From NCBI GenBank assembly GCA_964457455.1, contig CAYWJN010000001.1, positions 1 through 64,000 of the forward strand: a stretch of DNA of 64,000 nt. Direction: 5' to 3'. Below, piece after piece: positions 49,350 to 59,710 of the stretch (positions are counted from its first letter, which is position 1; each line of letters starts with the position of its first letter). Made by a program: the position numbers and the translations under genes. Origin of the DNA: JABMPU01 sp964457455 (GTDB lineage: Bacteria; Cloacimonadota; Cloacimonadia; Cloacimonadales; TCS61). The notes below the pieces were generated by a model. It worked only from the letters and a program-made list of their open reading frames with translations, was not told the DNA's origin and searched no databases.

Positions 49350-51299
49350 ATGCAGAACTGCCCACTATCAGAGGCTATTAATCTTAAACACGCTATAGAC
49401 CTATCAAAGCAGATAGAAAAATCTGGGATAGTAAGTCTTGGATTGGGGATTCTTGGGCTATGGCTAGGCCCAATCATTGGCGAGATAATGAATACGATAG
49501 AGAATCTCGGCGATATTGGGGATGCATTTGTAAAGGCAATTAATGATATTGTCGGATCAATAAGTCCATTGTCGTGGGCATTATATATTGCACAATATCA
49601 AGCAAATTTAGTGCGTGAATCATGCACATGGGAGATAACTCTACTGAATTTGATTAAGTCGCGCGTGAGATTAATTGAAAATAAATCCAAAATGTCGGAG
49701 GGACCATATAAGAAACTTGAAGAAATATGTAATCATATCAGACCACAGATAAAAGCCGCTATCAACAATATGATATTATCCTCAAACAGCAGTATAATCC
49801 TGGGGAATTTAAAATCAGCCAAAAAAAAAGCCCAAGCTCTCAAGGATATTCTCTCATTAGAATCTACGGGGATAAGCTCCAAAGTTTTAGAGATTATTAA
49901 AGAAGTGATAGTACAAAGACTTGAACAGGAAGTTTTGGGAGAGGGATTAAACCTCGAAGAATACCAAAAACAGAGAAAAAAGCCAATAAAAACCGCATTA
50001 ACCGATATTGATATAAAAAAATTTATGTCCGATAATCTTTCCTCGCTGTTAGATGCGTCTGGTAATTATCTTATAAGAGAGTTTATTGGTATCCTGAGAG
50101 CATATTTTGAGATATTGAGATATTATTCGGGAAGGGATATGGTGATATATGCCGATAAGATTGCAGAACAAGTACGATTAATGATTAATGATCAGGAACC
50201 GGTCACAGCACCATCTATATCATCAATGGTAGATATAAAAAAAATGCTTAAGGATATGGGTGAATCTGCAGTAGCACCATTCTTTACCTTTGATAATGAC
50301 CCGAATATTCTTGAGTGGGTAGATGGACTGAATGGTAGTTGTAGAGACTTAACGGTGTTTGGTGCCCAATCGCAAGTATTGTCTGGAGTTGAAATTCTTC
50401 AGCAGTTAAACAAATTGATGCCCGACTATACTGATCAAGAAACGATAGGAAAGCATGAAAAAGAGAGGGCAGATATTATTTCTAATATAAAGAATAAATC
50501 TAATGCCATAAAAAACCTTATCCCGGATAAATGTACTATCCGGAATATGCGGGATCGTATCCAAGCATGGAAAAAATATTATGACATTTACAGAAAATTG
50601 CGATATGTTGATAATATTGTGGCTGACGATTTGGAGAAAATAGAAGGACAAAGAGATTATGCCGAAAAATTATCAAGGGCTGTTAGTATCCTGAATAATA
50701 TTGAATGGGGTGGTGACGAACCTAACTTTACTATCAATTTTATTCTTGGATTGGGGCTTCATATTGTTAAGGACATGCTGTTGGGGCAACCATCCTATGA
50801 TTATTACTATCAACTTATTGATGATAGAATAGCATATTTAACATCGATAAAAACGGGCATAAAGGATTTGACGGGATATTCCGATCCTCATATCGATGGG
50901 CTTATTGGCTCTTTGCGGGAACTGGGCTTAATGCCCCTGCTTAATAAGATTATGCAGGCTGAAATTTTTTTGAATAAAATAAGTGTGGGGAATGCTATAA
51001 TATTTGGTGGTGGAATAGGGATGATTATAGCAAAATGCATTATTCCCCCGTTTGGCAACCCAAAAATATCAAAGGATCTATTAAGGTCTATACAAAAAAC
51101 AGCCAGTAAAATTATCAAGAGGTTAGAAGAAACATTTGATAAGACAGTAAATCAAGCGATAGACTCGGCGATGAACATTGTTGGATTAGGATCAGACTTA
51201 GTAAGAGAAGTAGCGGACATTAAAATCAAAATGGATGAGGGCGAAAGACAGTTGAATAGAATTACCGGAGTGTCTCGAATGATGTCGGAGGTTACATGA
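49350..51299 (+). CDS. Large baseplate-region protein, membrane-like segments
   Basis: A 649-residue helical protein. It opens MQNCPLSEA, weakly like the tag, and has hydrophobic segments at about 30-50 (IVSLGLGILGLWLGPIIG) and 550-570 (IFGGGIGMIIAKCIIPP). It overlaps the next gene by ATGA. No family recognised; it may be a tail-tip protein that enters the host membrane. Confidence 0.5.
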   Translation: MQNCPLSEAINLKHAIDLSKQIEKSGIVSLGLGILGLWLGPIIGEIMNTIENLGDIGDAFVKAINDIVGSISPLSWALYIAQYQANLVRESCTWEITLLNLIKSRVRLIENKSKMSEGPYKKLEEICNHIRPQIKAAINNMILSSNSSIILGNLKSAKKKAQALKDILSLESTGISSKVLEIIKEVIVQRLEQEVLGEGLNLEEYQKQRKKPIKTALTDIDIKKFMSDNLSSLLDASGNYLIREFIGILRAYFEILRYYSGRDMVIYADKIAEQVRLMINDQEPVTAPSISSMVDIKKMLKDMGESAVAPFFTFDNDPNILEWVDGLNGSCRDLTVFGAQSQVLSGVEILQQLNKLMPDYTDQETIGKHEKERADIISNIKNKSNAIKNLIPDKCTIRNMRDRIQAWKKYYDIYRKLRYVDNIVADDLEKIEGQRDYAEKLSRAVSILNNIEWGGDEPNFTINFILGLGLHIVKDMLLGQPSYDYYYQLIDDRIAYLTSIKTGIKDLTGYSDPHIDGLIGSLRELGLMPLLNKIMQAEIFLNKISVGNAIIFGGGIGMIIAKCIIPPFGNPKISKDLLRSIQKTASKIIKRLEETFDKTVNQAIDSAMNIVGLGSDLVREVADIKIKMDEGERQLNRITGVSRMMSEVT

Positions 51300-51691
51300 T
51301 TGACTTAAAAATATTAGACAATATAGGTTCTCAGGATTCCGAAACATGTTTTGATATAATAAACAATGGTCCCCGGGCAACCGGTAAAGTCTCTGTGTCA
51401 CAGAGGTTTTGTAGATTATTATATGGAAGTGATTGTGGGGGCTTATTAGATGCCTATAAAACCATAAAGTTATCAAATAAAAATGTTGGGTTAATGCATA
51501 ATACCATTATATCAGCGTTGAGTAAAACCTCAGAGAAAATGCTTAAGTTACAAGAAAATGAAGAACTCCTGGCAACTGAGACATTTGTAAGGGCAAAGTT
51601 AAAAAATCTTGACATAATTATCACCAATGGTCAGGTGAATATGAGTATTGAGTTGGTCACCCTCGATGGTGTCCAACAATTAGAATTATAG
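51296..51691 (+). CDS. Small baseplate wedge-like protein
   Basis: A 131-residue protein directly before the baseplate J-like gene, the usual place of a gp25-like wedge subunit. The sequence pattern is weak: the EPR-like motif is not evident. Assignment by position only. Confidence 0.45.
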   Translation: MIDLKILDNIGSQDSETCFDIINNGPRATGKVSVSQRFCRLLYGSDCGGLLDAYKTIKLSNKNVGLMHNTIISALSKTSEKMLKLQENEELLATETFVRAKLKNLDIIITNGQVNMSIELVTLDGVQQLEL

Positions 51692-51699
51692 GAGACATA

Positions 51700-53415
51700 A
51701 TGGATATTGTTGAATTTATAAGAGAGACATTTGCAGAGGATGAAACTTTAAAAAATTATGATATCCGAGAAGGCAGCAATATTTATGAGCTGTTGATAGT
51801 ACCTCTCGTATATATTTTAACTACCAAGATGTCGCTCGATGTGATTGACACAGAAAAAGATGCTCTAAATTTATCCAATTATTCAAACATGACGGTTGAT
51901 CAGATAAAGCGATTAGCCTCTAATTTTCTAGTCACAGAGGGAAAATCTAATGAAACAACGGGCATGATCACATTATATTTTACGGAACCAATTTCTTGGG
52001 AAATAGCCGCGGGGAATAAACTATATTCTGGAAATAAGGAATTTGAATTTACTGATAATGTTATTTTGTCCACGAATGCCAATGTCTATACCGTGATTGA
52101 CGGTTATTTCACTATTGGGAATATTCGAGTAAAAAATACTAGAGGGGAGAGCATTGCAGAAAATACACTGGGACAAGTAGATGATGCTCCGGCAGAATTG
52201 GTTAAAATCGTCCACGAAGCAATGACCAGCGGAACATCCGATTATACTGTATCTGAATATTATAATTTAATAAGAAATTCTATAAATTCGCGAAATATGA
52301 TGTCAAAATCAGGGATTGAACTATCCATTAGAGAGAATTTCCGAGGACTTAGAAATATAGATATTGTTGGTGCTGGGGACAACGAGATGGTAAGGGATCT
52401 TCTCTATAATACCATAATAGCCAATGGCGAATATAATAGAACCAGTAATTTTGTGGGTAAACTCAAAGGTAACATAGCAGCCGTGCCCAATAAAGCATTT
52501 TATCTCTTTAGACAGTCTGGTGAATTGTCCAATGCAATAGAATCTGCAGATGGAGAAGAATTTAATCAGTATCAATATAATAAAATATCTTTCGAGGATA
52601 CTGATCTTATAGAAATCAGCACCGACAATATATTGAACGAGACTTTTACCCAATCATCTGAAGTTATCGGGGAAATTGAGAATGTCCTCAATGATATTGG
52701 CTTAACTGACACGATTATACACATGAATAGTTATTCAGGATTCGAAGAAGGTAATACAATAAACATTATTGACCCTACAGAAGCAGAATCTACCCGGGTA
52801 AACATTATTAAATCAATCACCTCGGCTTCTCATACAGGAGTAGAAACAGATAAAGATAATGAATATATTATTATCCCGGGTGACCAAACTGCTAAAATGA
52901 AAGCGGGAATGAAATTGACTTTATCCGATGCGGGTGCAGACGATGGAGAACATACTGTTATATCCGTTGGTTATGACGAGGGTGAAGACGAGACAACTAT
53001 CACCGTTGCATCGATTACAGAGGACAATACTGGATGTTCCGTAACATATACATACATTGAAGTTTATAATAACATCAACGGAACATATTTGGCCGCAAAT
53101 GGATGTTATATTGAGAATGTTATAGGTGAGGGTTTTAATATAGGTAATGGATGGATAAAAAGCGAGCACGGGTTATCCGTGGGAAGTTATCTGGACAAAA
53201 AAGAAGTGATGGTCGTGGACGGGGAATTAGTGTTAGGGACGATAAGTTCCGCCTATAGTGGCAATATCGTAGCGGAAATGATCATACGGGCTGGTGTGCA
53301 GAAATTTATTCAGGCAGTTAGGGATTCCAGCCAAATAGTTTTCACGAGACCGCGAGGAAATAATAATGAAGTTGTCGTCAATGATGGTGATAGTGTCTAT
53401 ATACAAGGAGAATAA
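51700..53415 (+). CDS. Baseplate J-like protein
   Basis: A 571-residue protein. REGSNIYELLIVPLVYIL (22-39), TVDQIKRLASNFLV (67-80) and EPISWEIAAGNKLYSG (92-107) are typical of the gpJ/gp6 baseplate family, which forms the wedge ring. An inserted Ig-like segment (near 400-450, LSDAGADDGEHTVIS) precedes the C-terminal part. Confidence 0.8.
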   Translation: MDIVEFIRETFAEDETLKNYDIREGSNIYELLIVPLVYILTTKMSLDVIDTEKDALNLSNYSNMTVDQIKRLASNFLVTEGKSNETTGMITLYFTEPISWEIAAGNKLYSGNKEFEFTDNVILSTNANVYTVIDGYFTIGNIRVKNTRGESIAENTLGQVDDAPAELVKIVHEAMTSGTSDYTVSEYYNLIRNSINSRNMMSKSGIELSIRENFRGLRNIDIVGAGDNEMVRDLLYNTIIANGEYNRTSNFVGKLKGNIAAVPNKAFYLFRQSGELSNAIESADGEEFNQYQYNKISFEDTDLIEISTDNILNETFTQSSEVIGEIENVLNDIGLTDTIIHMNSYSGFEEGNTINIIDPTEAESTRVNIIKSITSASHTGVETDKDNEYIIIPGDQTAKMKAGMKLTLSDAGADDGEHTVISVGYDEGEDETTITVASITEDNTGCSVTYTYIEVYNNINGTYLAANGCYIENVIGEGFNIGNGWIKSEHGLSVGSYLDKKEVMVVDGELVLGTISSAYSGNIVAEMIIRAGVQKFIQAVRDSSQIVFTRPRGNNNEVVVNDGDSVYIQGE

Positions 53416-53418
53416 TTT

Positions 53419-55365
53419 ATGGCACAATTCGTAGAAGATGTGGTAAATCAGAGTTTACCAGTATCCCCAACGGGGGATACTCCGTCTGCTGTTAATCCAA
53501 CTACCAATATCGCTCTCCGTTTTGATGTTTCAAAGTTCTTGGAAGAATATAGCAGCGGAGATGATATTCCTGTTGAAACTTATAACCCAATATGTCAGAA
53601 AAAGTTGAGTTCAGAATTGCAGAAAAATATTGAGATAACGGGGAAGTTTAGAACCGATTATGATCCTGTTGAAAGCGGGAGCCATGGCGGATATAGTTAT
53701 ATTACTGTGAGAAAACCATCTTCCGGGAAGGCAGATGCCATTAGCGGATACGGAATAGTATGGAGACCTTCATCCTACGATGCAGAAAGTCTTGAATTAA
53801 CGGGAACAGTCTCTGGAACAACAATAACACTAAATCCTGGGGACGGAGTACACCTGGGTACCAACACAGTAGCATTTATATCTAATGTTATTGGGAATAA
53901 AATCTATTATGTTCCGTTTGAGTTTACCCGAGACACAGATATTTTGACAGATTGTGTGTTTCCGGAAAATATCACACCATCAGGAGAAGTAACCATACTC
54001 GTTTGTGAACCCAATATCTTCATTGTTGATAATGATCTGGTGAATGCTGATATGTATGTCAATAAAGTGATGGAATTCCCCGGTAATACATTAGCATACA
54101 TAGTGTCTGGAATAACCAAGATTGAAAAAAATACTGATTATTATTTCAAAATGCAAATAAGCGAAGATAATGCGATCGATTTCTATTTGGAAGAAACAGA
54201 AGAAGCCCTTGAGGAAGCAACGGCAAAAATAAGTTGTGGGGCGAGAACTCCCTTATCAGAATATCTTGCCACCTCTAATATGGATGCCTTCGGAATATCA
54301 ACGGTTGATACGGCTGGGTATAAATGGTATTATGATAACATTCAGATAAGAAGATTGGCGGGAGAATATGCTGTCAACTATTTTGAATTCGATATCAGCA
54401 CCTTGGCGGACATGATCCAACTCTACATCAAAGGATATGGTTCCGGATATGGGGGAGATGGATTAAAAATGTATGTATGGGATCCATCTCAAGAAGTATG
54501 GGAACAAATAGCAGAAAATACATTTTCTGTCTCGGGATTAACTATTTCGAACGATATTGATACAGAGTATTATGCGACAGATAATACTATTAAAATAAAA
54601 GTACAAACATCCTATCCCTCGGGATTAACAACAGAGGCGGCAATTTCTCTGGATTATATAGATGTTCGGAGTTCATACAATAGTGGGGTCAATATAGGTG
54701 GATGTGTGGACGTTTATATTGATGATGAATATCTCAAAAGCGATACGGTGGATGTGGAACCGGATTTATCTGACTACATTAACGTGATAGATTTTAGCAA
54801 TAGAGTGCCAGTATGGATTGATAAAATAATTATCAAAGATAGTAGTCCAGAGATTGAATTGACGGAGGGGATTGACTATATATGGGAACACAATGACAAT
54901 AATTATGAAAGATCTGTACGGGGACAGAGTATTATAAAATTTAATCCCGCAATCTCAAGTGAGGTGAGAATAACTTATTATTATAGTTCCCTGGTTAAAA
55001 ATGTGCAAAATTGGGTCAATGAGCCACATATTCATTATAAGGGGCAGGATATTTTGGTCAGGCATAAAAATATTCATCTATTGTCCATTGTTGCTACAAC
55101 TGGCGATAACACTATTTTGTCCACCATAAAAGGCCATATTGAGGATTATGTTAATACCTTAACATCAAAGGATGGGGAGGTATCCCTAACATATGAAGGA
55201 ATTAAAGAATATTTATATCTACAGGGGGTAAGAGAACTATCCTATTTGGTCGTTACCGATAATTATAGGGAAAACGGCGTGAAGACAAAAGAAATTATCA
55301 ATGTTCCCGGAGATGTAATAACTATTAATAAAACGGCTATATTTAGATTAGAAGGTAGAATATAA
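53419..55365 (+). CDS. Baseplate or fibre-attachment protein
   Basis: A 648-residue beta-rich protein following the J-like gene. A middle jelly-roll-like domain (about 290-420) contains the SVSGLTISND segment shared at DNA level with 36767-37360. The C-terminal 180 residues (ending NKTAIFRLEGR) are alpha/beta. Probably a baseplate-wedge or fibre-anchoring component. Confidence 0.55.
   Translation: MAQFVEDVVNQSLPVSPTGDTPSAVNPTTNIALRFDVSKFLEEYSSGDDIPVETYNPICQKKLSSELQKNIEITGKFRTDYDPVESGSHGGYSYITVRKPSSGKADAISGYGIVWRPSSYDAESLELTGTVSGTTITLNPGDGVHLGTNTVAFISNVIGNKIYYVPFEFTRDTDILTDCVFPENITPSGEVTILVCEPNIFIVDNDLVNADMYVNKVMEFPGNTLAYIVSGITKIEKNTDYYFKMQISEDNAIDFYLEETEEALEEATAKISCGARTPLSEYLATSNMDAFGISTVDTAGYKWYYDNIQIRRLAGEYAVNYFEFDISTLADMIQLYIKGYGSGYGGDGLKMYVWDPSQEVWEQIAENTFSVSGLTISNDIDTEYYATDNTIKIKVQTSYPSGLTTEAAISLDYIDVRSSYNSGVNIGGCVDVYIDDEYLKSDTVDVEPDLSDYINVIDFSNRVPVWIDKIIIKDSSPEIELTEGIDYIWEHNDNNYERSVRGQSIIKFNPAISSEVRITYYYSSLVKNVQNWVNEPHIHYKGQDILVRHKNIHLLSIVATTGDNTILSTIKGHIEDYVNTLTSKDGEVSLTYEGIKEYLYLQGVRELSYLVVTDNYRENGVKTKEIINVPGDVITINKTAIFRLEGRI
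54526..54555 (+). repeat. 30-bp exact repeat, copy 2
   Basis: Identical to 36983-37012, same frame. Confidence 0.8.
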
Positions 55366-55371
55366 TCACGA

Positions 55372-55497
55372 ATGGCAAAAAAAGAAAAGAAGAAAGAGCC
55401 AGTAAAGAAAAAGCAAAAAGGGGTACCAAGTTCTGCCCCTATTCATCATAAACCGTCTATAGTAATGAAAAGGAGCGAAAATGGAGCAAATAATTAA
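55372..55497 (+). CDS. 41-residue very basic protein
   Basis: ATG 55372 opens a Lys-rich peptide (MAKKEKKKEPVKKKQKG then SSAPIHHKPSIVMKRS). It overlaps the next gene start by 17 bases and contains its AAAAGGAG ribosome site. Possibly a small virion or regulatory peptide. Confidence 0.4.
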   Translation: MAKKEKKKEPVKKKQKGVPSSAPIHHKPSIVMKRSENGANN

Positions 55498-55876
55498 ACA
55501 ATTTAGTATGGAGATAGTAATGTTTTTCTTTCTATCTCTCTGTGTATATGCTGTGGTAAATATATTATCCAGTATGATCAAAGCATTTCCGGACGAATGG
55601 GGAAAAATCTTTAAAGATGGATTTCCCAAAGAAATCCAGCGATGGTTGAACGCTGGTTTTGCTTATTTGTTCTCCTGGACGCTAAAATTTACCGTAGTCT
55701 CAAAGATATTTGCCGCCTATAACGGCAACGGAGCAACTATTTCCGAACATGTTAATTATTTGATTGTGGCCGCCCTAGTATTCATGGGTGCCCAGAATAT
55801 TTATCGCTGGATAACAAGCAGAAAAGAAATTATGGAAGGAAAAGCAAAGGCCTCAAATGGTATTAAACAGTCTTAA
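55481..55876 (+). CDS. Membrane protein, holin-like candidate
   Basis: A 131-residue protein with three hydrophobic segments (about 10-32, 58-74 and 90-108), a short loop with charged residues, and a polar C-terminus. This layout fits a phage holin. It is placed between baseplate and fibre genes. No endolysin is recognisable beside it, so this is a candidate only. Confidence 0.45.
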   Translation: MEQIIKQFSMEIVMFFFLSLCVYAVVNILSSMIKAFPDEWGKIFKDGFPKEIQRWLNAGFAYLFSWTLKFTVVSKIFAAYNGNGATISEHVNYLIVAALVFMGAQNIYRWITSRKEIMEGKAKASNGIKQS

Positions 55877-58800
55877 CGAAGCAAGATCCCTGTGGCAGGT
55901 GGTTAGTGATTATTATATTCTTTTAAAAAACAAAAGACCTATCACAAAGATTTGGCAGGGAATGATTGAATTAGTTAGAGAATTGAAGAATAAAGAAGAT
56001 GCTGTGGCTCTTATGTTTCCAGATTCTGCTCTGGAATTTAGAAAGCGTTATTGGGAAAAGTTTTCAAATCTTTATGGGATAAAAACTGAGCATACAACAG
56101 AGCCTCTGGCAGTTACAGAGGTTATCCCGGCCTATTGGGGAGATGCATCGATTATTAATAATGGCTATTGGTATAGTGTTGATTGTGTACAAACAGGGAA
56201 TGCAATTATAGTCAGAGTGGATCTTTCAACAATGGCTGTAACTACCAAAAGTATAGACGATGATGTTGATTTCCATGTGGGAGGTTTTTTAAATTGTATT
56301 GTAATTAAAGATGGTTATTTGTGGATAGCAGATTATTGTGATCCGGCGCAGACGAATCCTGACCCATTCCAACCGCATTTATATAAGATAGATTTAGACA
56401 CCCTGGAAGTTGTTGAAACATGGGAGGTATTCGCATCAAGTGATGCTATTGGATCAAACCACGGAACAAGTTCTGGATGCGCTGATGATGAATATATATA
56501 TCTTGGGGGATATGAAACAGGGGATATAATAAAATTTAAGATATCTGACGGCACAATATTCAGCGAGAATATAGATGGAGCGAACTATTTCGATGATAGC
56601 AACACAAATATTCGCTGTATAATAGAAGATGGAGATTATTTATACGCTTATAGTAACACATTAAAAGAAATGTATAAAATATTGAAGTCCGATTTGTCTC
56701 TTGATCAAAGAACGGCAGATCCTTCCACCTCAATAAATGGAGATAATATAGTCCAGGATGAATACTATGTCTATACTATAGATGAATCAGGCACTCCCGT
56801 GGGCATAAACCGATGGAAAAAACAGGATTTATCTGTGGAACACATCCATAATCTTGGAGAAGGTACCTATGGGAGCGATCTAATTATAAACAATAATCTG
56901 ATTATCTTGCCTAGAGTTGTAGCAGATGGAGAAGACCAATATACAATCAAACTGGTTAACCTGAAAACATTTGAGATGATTCCCCGGATAATAACAGTTG
57001 CTGTCGGCACTGGGTACAAATGTTGGAATATTATGATAGACCCAGATGCTCCTGAATATATTTATCTGTATCGACAGTTGTCAAGTGGATCAGAGGCTGT
57101 GTTGGAACGATATTCCACAATGTCTTTACTTTATGGAGATTGCACATCATATCTGCTGAATGAAGATGTTTTTGGCATTGAGAATATGCAAAATAAGATA
57201 AATACCGCGACGGCGTTAATTGAAGAGGGAACAAATTATGAAATAATTGATCAATATTTACCGTTTATATCCGGAGTTGTAAGAAACGACCATTTAGGAG
57301 ATAATAGGAAAGTCTTAATCCAAACAGCATCTCAATTATCAGCAGATGGGGATTTAGATGATTATTGGGCACAGGAAATTTATATCAAGAACGATATTGC
57401 AGAAAATTTTGTGACCGGGCTATTGGATGTTTCTCTCGGAGATTATCATTATGATATAAAAATAAGTTTATTGAGGATGATTTGGACAATAGTTCGAACC
57501 GGTCCAACAGAAGATAATCTAAATTTCTTTATTCATGCCATGGCTGGGATACCTTTCGCGAAATATCCCGGAATGGTAAAAATAATTGAAACAGACTATC
57601 CTAGCGACATCCTTCCCAGATATAGGTTATATTATTCAGTACCCGTTTATGCGGTAAAAGATAATGAAAGAATATATATAGCGGATAAAAAAGTTAAATA
57701 TAACGGCCAGGCGGTAACTTCTAATGTTATTATCGGGATTGGCGAAAACGCCTCTGTTAATGATATTGTAATCATAGATGGTAATGTCTACCAAGTAATA
57801 GAGAAAGATGGTGATAATGCTGTTCTTGATGCTACAATAACAGATGGAACATATGACATAGTGGTCTATACTTTATTAGATCGTTCAATCTATAAGAATT
57901 GTGTTTTATTCGATAGAGTGAATAAAAAAATAATAGAACTATCTTTAGATAATGAGATTCCAGAAGGTGAAGTCTTAATGGTTCATCAGCGCAATGTAAA
58001 TTATGATGATAATGGATATCCATATATTGCAACCGAATCAGAAACGCTGGAGAAATATATAGAATTTCCGGACAATGTCAAGGATGGAGACAGAATACCA
58101 AGGTTTAAAAATTTGCAAAAAGCATTCGAAATATCAGGATGGTTAGACAATTACATAGATAATGATGTTGCGGGATACGGGGAGGCATTAAGACCTAGTT
58201 ATGTTAAAGCAATTTACAGCGAAGAAGTTGATAAAATATATAGTCCCACAGAGAGCAATACTGGAGATAATACCAAGGTAAATTTGGACAGTGTTGACAA
58301 CCTCGCGGACGGTGAGAGTATTACCATAAAACCAAGATTATCTACTAACTCCCATAGAATTGTAAAGGCTTATCAGGATGAAAATGGCTATTGGTGGGTA
58401 GAAGTAGAAGACATGGACTATAATTTTAGAGGTCTTGAACAGATATTAATAGTCTGGGATGAAGATACAGAAAATTGTCATTATGGAGGATATGCTATAA
58501 TACTGGAGGGAAACTACGACAGGATTCTGGACAGATACGCTCTTAAGGTTGATATTGATTTATCCAATATGGTTAATTATATAATTGATGGGGAAGGGAA
58601 TTATCTTGTCACAGAAAATGGTGACTTGATTATATCATTAATAGACGCATATGTATATCCTCTCGATAACAAATTATATACAAGAAAGTTAGATGGGCTG
58701 ATTGGTCTAGAATGTGAAATGGACGCCGAAATATCTGTCAATATTAATACTCTGCCGATAGTTAAAAAGGCTGCATATCTTGGTTATGGCGACAATGTAG

Positions 58801-59252
58801 TGAAAGTACTTCAATCAAATGCTAATGCTCACCAGAATGAAATTGTTTTGGCGAGTGAAATAAATATAATCAACACATATCGTTATATATTGATTTATGG
58901 AGATACAACAGAAGCGGAATTGCATAAAATAATAGGAATAGAAGGGCAAACGCTTACCCTTGCTGAAAATCTAGAACATAATTATAAAATTGCAGACAAT
59001 GCAAAAATCCTGTTGTTAAAGAGTTTGTCGGTTCACAATAAAATAACAATCGATGGATTAGTAAAGACGAATGTTGTAACTGAAGACGGATATTATATTG
59101 TGACCGATGCCGGAGAATATATGATCACGCCCATTAAAATACTACATGGGTATGAAAATATCTTGACAAATTTTCCAAATTACCAAGAAAATATTACAAA
59201 GGTTCTAAATGTCCTGTTACCAAAAGGAGGTGGACATCTTTGGAACATATAA
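55857..59252 (+). CDS. Large tail protein with beta-propeller
   Basis: An 1131-residue protein. Residues 1-70 are helical and baseplate-like. About 80-430 show repeated blade-like units (for example YLWIADYC, LYKIDLDTLEVVE, YIYLGGYETGDIIKFKI, YLYAYSNTLKEMYKI), the pattern of a beta-propeller such as the NHL or quinoprotein type. The remainder is beta-rich. A propeller in a tail protein suggests binding to a surface ligand. Confidence 0.6.
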   Translation: MVLNSLNEARSLWQVVSDYYILLKNKRPITKIWQGMIELVRELKNKEDAVALMFPDSALEFRKRYWEKFSNLYGIKTEHTTEPLAVTEVIPAYWGDASIINNGYWYSVDCVQTGNAIIVRVDLSTMAVTTKSIDDDVDFHVGGFLNCIVIKDGYLWIADYCDPAQTNPDPFQPHLYKIDLDTLEVVETWEVFASSDAIGSNHGTSSGCADDEYIYLGGYETGDIIKFKISDGTIFSENIDGANYFDDSNTNIRCIIEDGDYLYAYSNTLKEMYKILKSDLSLDQRTADPSTSINGDNIVQDEYYVYTIDESGTPVGINRWKKQDLSVEHIHNLGEGTYGSDLIINNNLIILPRVVADGEDQYTIKLVNLKTFEMIPRIITVAVGTGYKCWNIMIDPDAPEYIYLYRQLSSGSEAVLERYSTMSLLYGDCTSYLLNEDVFGIENMQNKINTATALIEEGTNYEIIDQYLPFISGVVRNDHLGDNRKVLIQTASQLSADGDLDDYWAQEIYIKNDIAENFVTGLLDVSLGDYHYDIKISLLRMIWTIVRTGPTEDNLNFFIHAMAGIPFAKYPGMVKIIETDYPSDILPRYRLYYSVPVYAVKDNERIYIADKKVKYNGQAVTSNVIIGIGENASVNDIVIIDGNVYQVIEKDGDNAVLDATITDGTYDIVVYTLLDRSIYKNCVLFDRVNKKIIELSLDNEIPEGEVLMVHQRNVNYDDNGYPYIATESETLEKYIEFPDNVKDGDRIPRFKNLQKAFEISGWLDNYIDNDVAGYGEALRPSYVKAIYSEEVDKIYSPTESNTGDNTKVNLDSVDNLADGESITIKPRLSTNSHRIVKAYQDENGYWWVEVEDMDYNFRGLEQILIVWDEDTENCHYGGYAIILEGNYDRILDRYALKVDIDLSNMVNYIIDGEGNYLVTENGDLIISLIDAYVYPLDNKLYTRKLDGLIGLECEMDAEISVNINTLPIVKKAAYLGYGDNVVKVLQSNANAHQNEIVLASEINIINTYRYILIYGDTTEAELHKIIGIEGQTLTLAENLEHNYKIADNAKILLLKSLSVHNKITIDGLVKTNVVTEDGYYIVTDAGEYMITPIKILHGYENILTNFPNYQENITKVLNVLLPKGGGHLWNI

Positions 59253-59263
59253 ATGGAGGATAA

Positions 59264-59710
59264 ATGACATTACCCATTCCGACTAAGCAGGTGTCTGAGT
59301 TAGATCCAGTAACATCAGCGGCTTTAACAGATTTGACAGCTGTTTATCAAGATTCTACATCGAAATTAAAATATGCAACCCTTGCTATTCTGCAGAGATT
59401 GATGTTGCAGGTTCCGTTTAAAATAATTGCCGTTGCTGATAGCCCTTACACTGTATTGAATACTGATTATATTATCGAATTAAATACCGCTGATGGAGAC
59501 ATCACTGTTGTCCTGGATACAGATTTACTGATAGCTGGCAAGAGGTATTTATTTAAAAAAGTTTCAGCCAGCAATACCGCATCTATAACCACCGAAGGAT
59601 CTGAGACCATTGAGGGATCAGCGTCACAAGATCTCACCAGCAATAATGAGACTTTATATATTTATAGTGACGGGTCAAATTGGAAAATAGGGGCAGGGAG
59701 CGCGGTGTGA
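59264..59710 (+). CDS. Small tail fibre-type protein
   Basis: A 148-residue protein. LPIPTKQVSELDPVTSAALTD is typical of the N-terminal attachment part of tail fibres and tailspikes, followed by a beta-rich tip (TSNNETLYIYSDGSNWKIG). Its TGA overlaps GTG 59707. Confidence 0.65.
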   Translation: MTLPIPTKQVSELDPVTSAALTDLTAVYQDSTSKLKYATLAILQRLMLQVPFKIIAVADSPYTVLNTDYIIELNTADGDITVVLDTDLLIAGKRYLFKKVSASNTASITTEGSETIEGSASQDLTSNNETLYIYSDGSNWKIGAGSAV

